Shown here in pieces: positions 59,740 to 64,000 of a stretch of 64,000 bases of DNA. How positions within the stretch are numbered: the stretch's first letter is position 1; every line of letters starts with the position of its first letter. Position numbers and translations under genes: made by a program. The notes beneath the pieces were generated by a model. That model had not been told where the DNA came from. It did not search any database and worked only from the letters and a program-made list of their open reading frames with translations. Origin of the DNA: CAZFHZ01 sp964519015 (GTDB lineage: Bacteria; Blakebacterota; Blakebacteria; Blakebacterales; CAYUVJ01); assembly GCA_964519015.1 (NCBI GenBank), contig CAZFHZ010000001.1:18478-82477 (forward strand), given 5' to 3'.

Positions 59740-62292
59740 ATGGGGTCGCGGCTGAAGGTTCTCTCCACCCTCATCGGGGGGGTCCTCTTCCTGGCCGCCC
59801 TGGTCGTGCTCCATCAGGTCCTGCGTGAGCACAGCTACCACGAGATCAGCGGCTACGTACGGGCGGTACCTCCCCTGCTCATCACGGCCGCCGCTCTGCT
59901 CACGATCCTCAACTACGCGGTGCTGACCGGCTACGACCTGCTCGCCCTCCGCTACGTCGATCATCCGCTCCCATTGCGCCGGATCGCCTGGACCTCCTTC
60001 TCGGCCTACGCCTTCAGCCAGAGTCTCGGGCTGACCCTGGTGACGGGGCCTTCCGTACGGTTCCGGATGTACAGCCGATGGGGGCTGCCGCCCGACCGGA
60101 TCGCCCGGATCATCGCGTTCACCAGCATCACCTTCTGGCTCGGGCTCGGAGCGGTCGGCGGATTGACCTTCCTCTCGGGAGGGTTCGCCCCGCCTGAGGC
60201 CCTCTCCATCCCGCCCGCGATCCTGAAGGTGATCGGTCTGATCCTGCTCCTGCCGGTGGTCGTCTATCTGGTCGCCACGGCCCGGCTGCGCCGGCCGATC
60301 CGGATCCACCGCTGGGAAGTGCGGCTCCCCGGTCCCGGTCTGGCCCTGGCCCAGGTCCTCCTCTCCTCCGCCGACTGGCTCCTGGCGGCGGCCGTCTTCC
60401 ACATCCTGCTCCCGCCGGGGAGTGGGACCGGTTATCTGCAGGTGCTGGGGATCTTCCTCTTCGCCCAGTTGGCCGGCATCATCAGCAACATCCCGGCCGG
60501 GCTCGGGGTCTTCGAGACCGTGGTACTGCTCACCCTCGCGCCCACGGTGGGCACCCCCCGGCTGGTCGGTGTCCTGGTCGTCTACCGGCTCATCTACTAC
60601 CTGCTCCCGCTCCTGATCGCCGAAGGGGGGCTGGCCTTACAGACCCTGACCCGGCATCGGGTGCGGATCGCCGGTACGGCCCGCTCGATCGGCCGAACTC
60701 TCTCCCCCATCCTCCCCGACCTGTTCGCACTAACCACCTTCCTGGGGGGACTCGTCCTGCTCCTCTCCGGGGCCACGCCCCCTGTCCACAGCCGTTTCGC
60801 CTGGCTCCGCGAAGTGCTCCCCCTGCCGGTGGTGGAAGTCTCGCATTTCCTGGGGAGTGTGGCGGGGGCCGGCCTGCTGCTGCTCTCGGCCGGGATCCGC
60901 CGCCGTCTGGACGCGGCCCTGCACGGGACACTGCTCCTGCTGGGGGCGGGAATCTTCTTCTCCCTGCTCAAGGGGCTCGACTGGGAGGAAGCGGGACTGC
61001 TGGCCCTCATGCTGCTCCTGCTGGTCGGCAGCCGCCGGGAGTTCCACCGCCGGGCCTCGCTGACCGCCCAGGCGCTCACCCCGGCCTGGACGGTGGCGGT
61101 GGTGCTCGCTCTGGCGGCCTCGGTCTGGCTCGGCCTCTTCGCCTACCGGAATGTGGGCTACGACCATGAACTGTGGTGGCAGTTCACTTTCAGCGGTGAC
61201 GCCCCAAGGTTCCTCAGGGCGAGTGTGGGAGCGGCGATGGTGGTGGCGGCCTTCGCGCTCACCCGGCTCCTGCGGACGGCTCGTTTCCACCCCCCGGCGC
61301 CGGGGACGGTCGAGATGGCGGATGTCCGCTCGATCCTGGCCGGGGCCCCGGAAGCTTCGGCCTGTCTCGCCCTGCTGGGGGACAAGCACTTCCTCTTTGA
61401 CATGACCGGGAGCGCGTTCGTGATGTACGGCATCGCCGGTCGGAGTTGGGTGGCGATGGGGGACCCGGTCGGTCCCCCGGCGGCAGCCGAGGAGGCCGCC
61501 TGGCTCTTCCGGGAAAGAAGCGTCCACCATGGGGCCCGGACGGTTTTCTACGAGGTGGGCACCGCCCACCTCGACCTCTACCTCGAGATGGGGCTCGACC
61601 TGACCCGCCTGGGTGAGGAAGCTCGGGTGTCGCTCGAGGACTTCAACCTGGAAGGGCACAACCGTAAGGGCCTGCGTCACACGCTCCGCCAGGTCGAGGG
61701 TCAGGGGGTCACTTTCCGGATCATCCCCCCCGACGAGGTCGCCGGCCGGATGGAGGAGCTGCGGCGAATCTCCGAGGATTGGATGGCCGAGAAGAACGCC
61801 CGCGAGAAGCACTTCTCGCTCGGCTGGTTCCAGCCCGCCTATCTGATGGAGTTCCCGATGGGGGTGGCCGAGCAGGAGGGGCGTATCCTGGCCTTCACCA
61901 ACATCTGGTCCTCCGGTGGGAAGGAGGAACTCTCGATCGACCTGATGCGGCACAGCTCCGCGGCACCGGCAGGGACGATGGAGTATCTCTTTACCCGGCT
62001 GATGCTCTGGGGGAGCGGCGAGGGCTATCACTGGTTCAACCTGGGCATGGTGCCCTTCTCCGGCATGAGCAGCCGCCGGATGGCCCCCGTCTTCCACCGG
62101 CTCAGCGGCTATCTCTTCCGGCACGGGGAGCAGATCTACCACTTCCAGGGCCTGCGCAGTTTCAAGGACAAGTTCGACCCGGTCTGGCGCCCCCGCTACC
62201 TGGCCAGCCACGGCCTGTTCGGTCTGGCCCGATCCCTCACCGATGCCGCGACCCTCATCTCGGGCGACCTGAGCGGGGTCGTCGGCAAGTGA
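59740..62292 (+). CDS. mprF: Bifunctional aminoacyl-phosphatidylglycerol synthetase/flippase
   Basis: An 850-residue membrane protein. About 14 segments (residues 1-480) form the flippase, with TLVTGPSVRFRMYSRWGL and FAQLAGIISNIPAGLGVFETVVLL as MprF signatures. The cytoplasmic C-terminal domain (about 525-850) has the transferase motifs KGLRHTLRQVEGQGV, SLGWFQPAYL and GMVPFSGM. It transfers an amino acid, usually lysine, from tRNA to phosphatidylglycerol and flips the product, giving resistance to cationic peptides. GGAAAGGTGG precedes the ATG. Confidence 0.93.
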   Translation: MGSRLKVLSTLIGGVLFLAALVVLHQVLREHSYHEISGYVRAVPPLLITAAALLTILNYAVLTGYDLLALRYVDHPLPLRRIAWTSFSAYAFSQSLGLTLVTGPSVRFRMYSRWGLPPDRIARIIAFTSITFWLGLGAVGGLTFLSGGFAPPEALSIPPAILKVIGLILLLPVVVYLVATARLRRPIRIHRWEVRLPGPGLALAQVLLSSADWLLAAAVFHILLPPGSGTGYLQVLGIFLFAQLAGIISNIPAGLGVFETVVLLTLAPTVGTPRLVGVLVVYRLIYYLLPLLIAEGGLALQTLTRHRVRIAGTARSIGRTLSPILPDLFALTTFLGGLVLLLSGATPPVHSRFAWLREVLPLPVVEVSHFLGSVAGAGLLLLSAGIRRRLDAALHGTLLLLGAGIFFSLLKGLDWEEAGLLALMLLLLVGSRREFHRRASLTAQALTPAWTVAVVLALAASVWLGLFAYRNVGYDHELWWQFTFSGDAPRFLRASVGAAMVVAAFALTRLLRTARFHPPAPGTVEMADVRSILAGAPEASACLALLGDKHFLFDMTGSAFVMYGIAGRSWVAMGDPVGPPAAAEEAAWLFRERSVHHGARTVFYEVGTAHLDLYLEMGLDLTRLGEEARVSLEDFNLEGHNRKGLRHTLRQVEGQGVTFRIIPPDEVAGRMEELRRISEDWMAEKNAREKHFSLGWFQPAYLMEFPMGVAEQEGRILAFTNIWSSGGKEELSIDLMRHSSAAPAGTMEYLFTRLMLWGSGEGYHWFNLGMVPFSGMSSRRMAPVFHRLSGYLFRHGEQIYHFQGLRSFKDKFDPVWRPRYLASHGLFGLARSLTDAATLISGDLSGVVGK

Positions 62293-62314
62293 CCCTTATC
62301 CCCAGGAGTCCCCC

Positions 62315-63652
62315 ATGCCCGTCGAAGCGTCACCTTCGGAGTCCCGCAACCGACTGCTGAGCGAGGAGTTGCAGGACGCCTGGCCGGTGCTCGCCGGGCC
62401 GGAACGGCTGGAGTGGTTCCGGCTTATGCCGCTGGATCAGGCGGAGTCCTTCTTCGCTTCGGTGAGCGCCCGGGGGAAGGCCGGTTTGCTCGAGTTGATG
62501 CGGGAGGAGGAGCGCCGGATCTGGATCGGCCTGCTCCCCCCTGACGAGCTGGCCGACGTCCTCCAGCACTCCCCTCCCCCCCTCCGGACCGTACTGCTCG
62601 GCCTGCTCGGCCGGTCGGTCCGGGAGGAGGTGGACGCACTGCTGGCCTATGCCCGGGATGTCGCCGGCGGGCTGATGAATCCCCGCTTCCTGCGTGTCCA
62701 CCCGGAGATGGACGCGGCCGAGGCGATCCATTATGTGCGCAGGCAGATCAAGGACGAACCCGAGACGGTCTCTTACGCCTACGTCCTCGATAGCGACCAG
62801 CGCCTGCTGGGGGTCGTCTCGATGCGGCAGTTGATCGCGGCCTCCGAGGAGCACCGGATCCGGGAGGTCATGGCGACCCGGCTCGTCACCCTGCACGATG
62901 AGACCGACCAGGAGGAAGTCGCTCGTGCCTTCGCTCGGCACGACCTGATGGCCCTCCCGGTGGTGGATGACGACCGGCGGATGGTCGGGATCGTGACCGT
63001 CGACGATGTGGTGGACGTGCTGCACGAGGAGGCCACCGAGGACATCCAGAAGATCGGCGGGAGCTCGGCCCTGGGCGCACCCTACCTGAAGATCTCCCTG
63101 CCCACTATGATCCGGAAGCGGGCCAGCTGGCTGGTGCTGCTGTTCATCGGCGAGATGCTGACGGCGACCGCCATGGGCTTCTTCGAGAACGAGATCCAGC
63201 GGGCGGTCGTGCTCGCCCTGTTCATCCCGCTGGTCATCAGCAGCGGCGGCAACTCCGGTTCCCAGGCCACCACCCTGGTCATCCGGGCCATGGCCCTGCA
63301 GGAGGTGCGGTTGCGCGACTGGTTGAGGGTGATGCGGCGTGAGATCGTGACCGGTCTCAGTCTCGGCCTGGTGCTGGGGGCGATCGGTTTCGTGCGCATC
63401 ATGCTCTGGCCGGCCCGGCTCAGCCTGTATGGGCCGCACTACCCGGTCGTGGCCCTGACGGTAGCCTTCAGCCTGGTCGGGATCGTCCTCTGGGGTTCGC
63501 TCATGGGATCCATGCTGCCGCTGGCCCTGCGCCGGCTCGGGTTCGATCCGGCCAGCGCCTCCGCTCCGATGGTCGCCACCCTGGTGGACGTCACCGGACT
63601 GGTCATCTACTTCTCGATCGCCGCCCTCATCCTCCACGGGACCCTGCTCTGA
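62315..63652 (+). CDS. mgtE: Magnesium transporter MgtE
   Basis: A 445-residue protein with an N-terminal helical domain (LPPDELADVLQ), two CBS domains (about 130-255, MNPRFLRVHPEMDAAEA and IREVMATRLVTLHDETDQEE), a connecting helix and five membrane segments. The pore region has SSGGNSGSQATTLVIRAMAL, the family signature. It imports Mg2+ and the CBS domains close it at high Mg2+. It follows mprF by 22 bases with CAGGAG upstream. Confidence 0.95.
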   Translation: MPVEASPSESRNRLLSEELQDAWPVLAGPERLEWFRLMPLDQAESFFASVSARGKAGLLELMREEERRIWIGLLPPDELADVLQHSPPPLRTVLLGLLGRSVREEVDALLAYARDVAGGLMNPRFLRVHPEMDAAEAIHYVRRQIKDEPETVSYAYVLDSDQRLLGVVSMRQLIAASEEHRIREVMATRLVTLHDETDQEEVARAFARHDLMALPVVDDDRRMVGIVTVDDVVDVLHEEATEDIQKIGGSSALGAPYLKISLPTMIRKRASWLVLLFIGEMLTATAMGFFENEIQRAVVLALFIPLVISSGGNSGSQATTLVIRAMALQEVRLRDWLRVMRREIVTGLSLGLVLGAIGFVRIMLWPARLSLYGPHYPVVALTVAFSLVGIVLWGSLMGSMLPLALRRLGFDPASASAPMVATLVDVTGLVIYFSIAALILHGTLL

Positions 63653-63676
63653 AACGCCTTCTCCGGGCGCCGGCCG

Positions 63677-64000
63677 CTAAGGCCCGGGGATCGGCGGCGG
63701 GGCGCTCCAGCGATGCGCCTCCGGGGACGGGCCGGCCACCGGGAAGGCGCTGATGCGCAACCGGGCCGCTCCCATGGGGATCAGGGTGAGCGTCTCGAGC
63801 GGCTCGGTGGACCAGGCCGGACTCGACTGCAGGGGCATCACCAGCCCCGTGGCGTCCTGACCCCACTCGAGGATGCGCCGCCCCCGGGCCCGCAGCGCGA
63901 TGGGTGTCCCCTCATGGGTGAAGGGCCGGTCGTCGGCCGGCCAGGCCCGCTCGACGACCTCGAATCCTCCGGCGGGATCCGCCTCCTCCGGGAGATCTAG
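63677..64000 (-). CDS. C-terminal part of a possible GH127-type protein
   Basis: The minus strand is open from base 64000 to a stop at 63677, giving the last 107 residues of a larger protein. ERAWPADDRPFTHEG, GTPIALRARGRRILEWG and TLTLIPMGAARLRISAFPV resemble the C-terminal beta domain of GH127/DUF1680 beta-L-arabinofuranosidase-like proteins. The active site would lie beyond the window. The identification rests on this tail alone. Confidence 0.5.
   Translation of the reverse strand, partial: LDLPEEADPAGGFEVVERAWPADDRPFTHEGTPIALRARGRRILEWGQDATGLVMPLQSSPAWSTEPLETLTLIPMGAARLRISAFPVAGPSPEAHRWSAPPPIPGP

Overview
The window is a gene-dense, high-GC bacterial chromosome segment with many ATGA, TGATG or GTGA start/stop overlaps. 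I see no rRNA, tRNA, CRISPR array, prophage or insertion sequence. The protein families (S46 and S9 peptidases, six-bladed beta-propeller and TolB-like lipoproteins, HD-GYP plus HEAT protein, multiheme lipoprotein cytochrome, cytosolic class I fumarase, Gram-negative TolC/RND systems) suggest an uncultured didermic bacterium of the Gemmatimonadota or wider FCB type. This placement is inference from gene content only.

Layout. 1-1.8 kb: start of a sugar kinase (FGGY) coupled to an MFS transporter. 2-5 kb: two-subunit [NiFe] hydrogenase with a convergent maturation protease. 5-8 kb: lower-GC propeller lipoprotein, B12-binding radical SAM protein and small membrane protein. 8.2-16.5 kb: one long plus-strand operon, the most interesting region. 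It encodes an isocitrate/isopropylmalate-type dehydrogenase, an HD phosphohydrolase, a fused aconitase-superfamily isomerase, a second (split) aconitase-superfamily isomerase, a CitD-CitE fusion and CitF. Read as chemistry, this could link 2-oxoglutarate, isocitrate, citrate and oxaloacetate plus acetate through ACP-dependent citrate lyase. 16.7-19.6 kb: TolB-like lipoprotein, then a YtrA-type GntR regulator with a perfect palindromic operator and an SPFH membrane protein. 19.6-22.2 kb: arsenic-type operon (ArsR, thiol protein, ArsC, permease). 22.3-31.9 kb: BrnQ, two-subunit class I fumarase, S46 peptidase, AzgA-type purine permease, TrkA and TrkH.

31.9-35.1 kb: HD-GYP protein and a HEAT-type partner sharing an N-terminal domain. 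35.3-42.5 kb: winged-helix regulator, cysteine-rich secreted protein and CusC-CusB-CusA-like metal efflux, closed by a strong hairpin. 42.6-44.3 kb: nonaheme lipoprotein cytochrome. 44.3-44.7 kb: AT-richer gene-free stretch with a candidate structured element. 44.7-50.2 kb: CecR-YbhG-YbhF-YbhS-YbhR-like export operon with YbhF split in two, under a TetR-type palindrome. 50.3-56 kb: MATE/ANK-like membrane protein, DsbA-like protein, secreted EEP-family hydrolase, sigma-54 activator and small lipoprotein. 56.4-63.7 kb: DPP IV-like S9 peptidase, shortened SpoIIE-type phosphatase, MprF and MgtE. The window ends in the C-terminus of a possible GH127-type protein.

The hydrogenase, citrate-lyase/aconitase operon and fumarase fit an organism with flexible, perhaps anaerobic central carbon metabolism. 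Hydrogenase maturation genes (hypA-F), citC, citX, citG, fumarate reductase and 2-oxoglutarate:ferredoxin oxidoreductase are not in the window, so no complete pathway can be claimed. Functions are assigned from motif recognition by eye; no database search was run.
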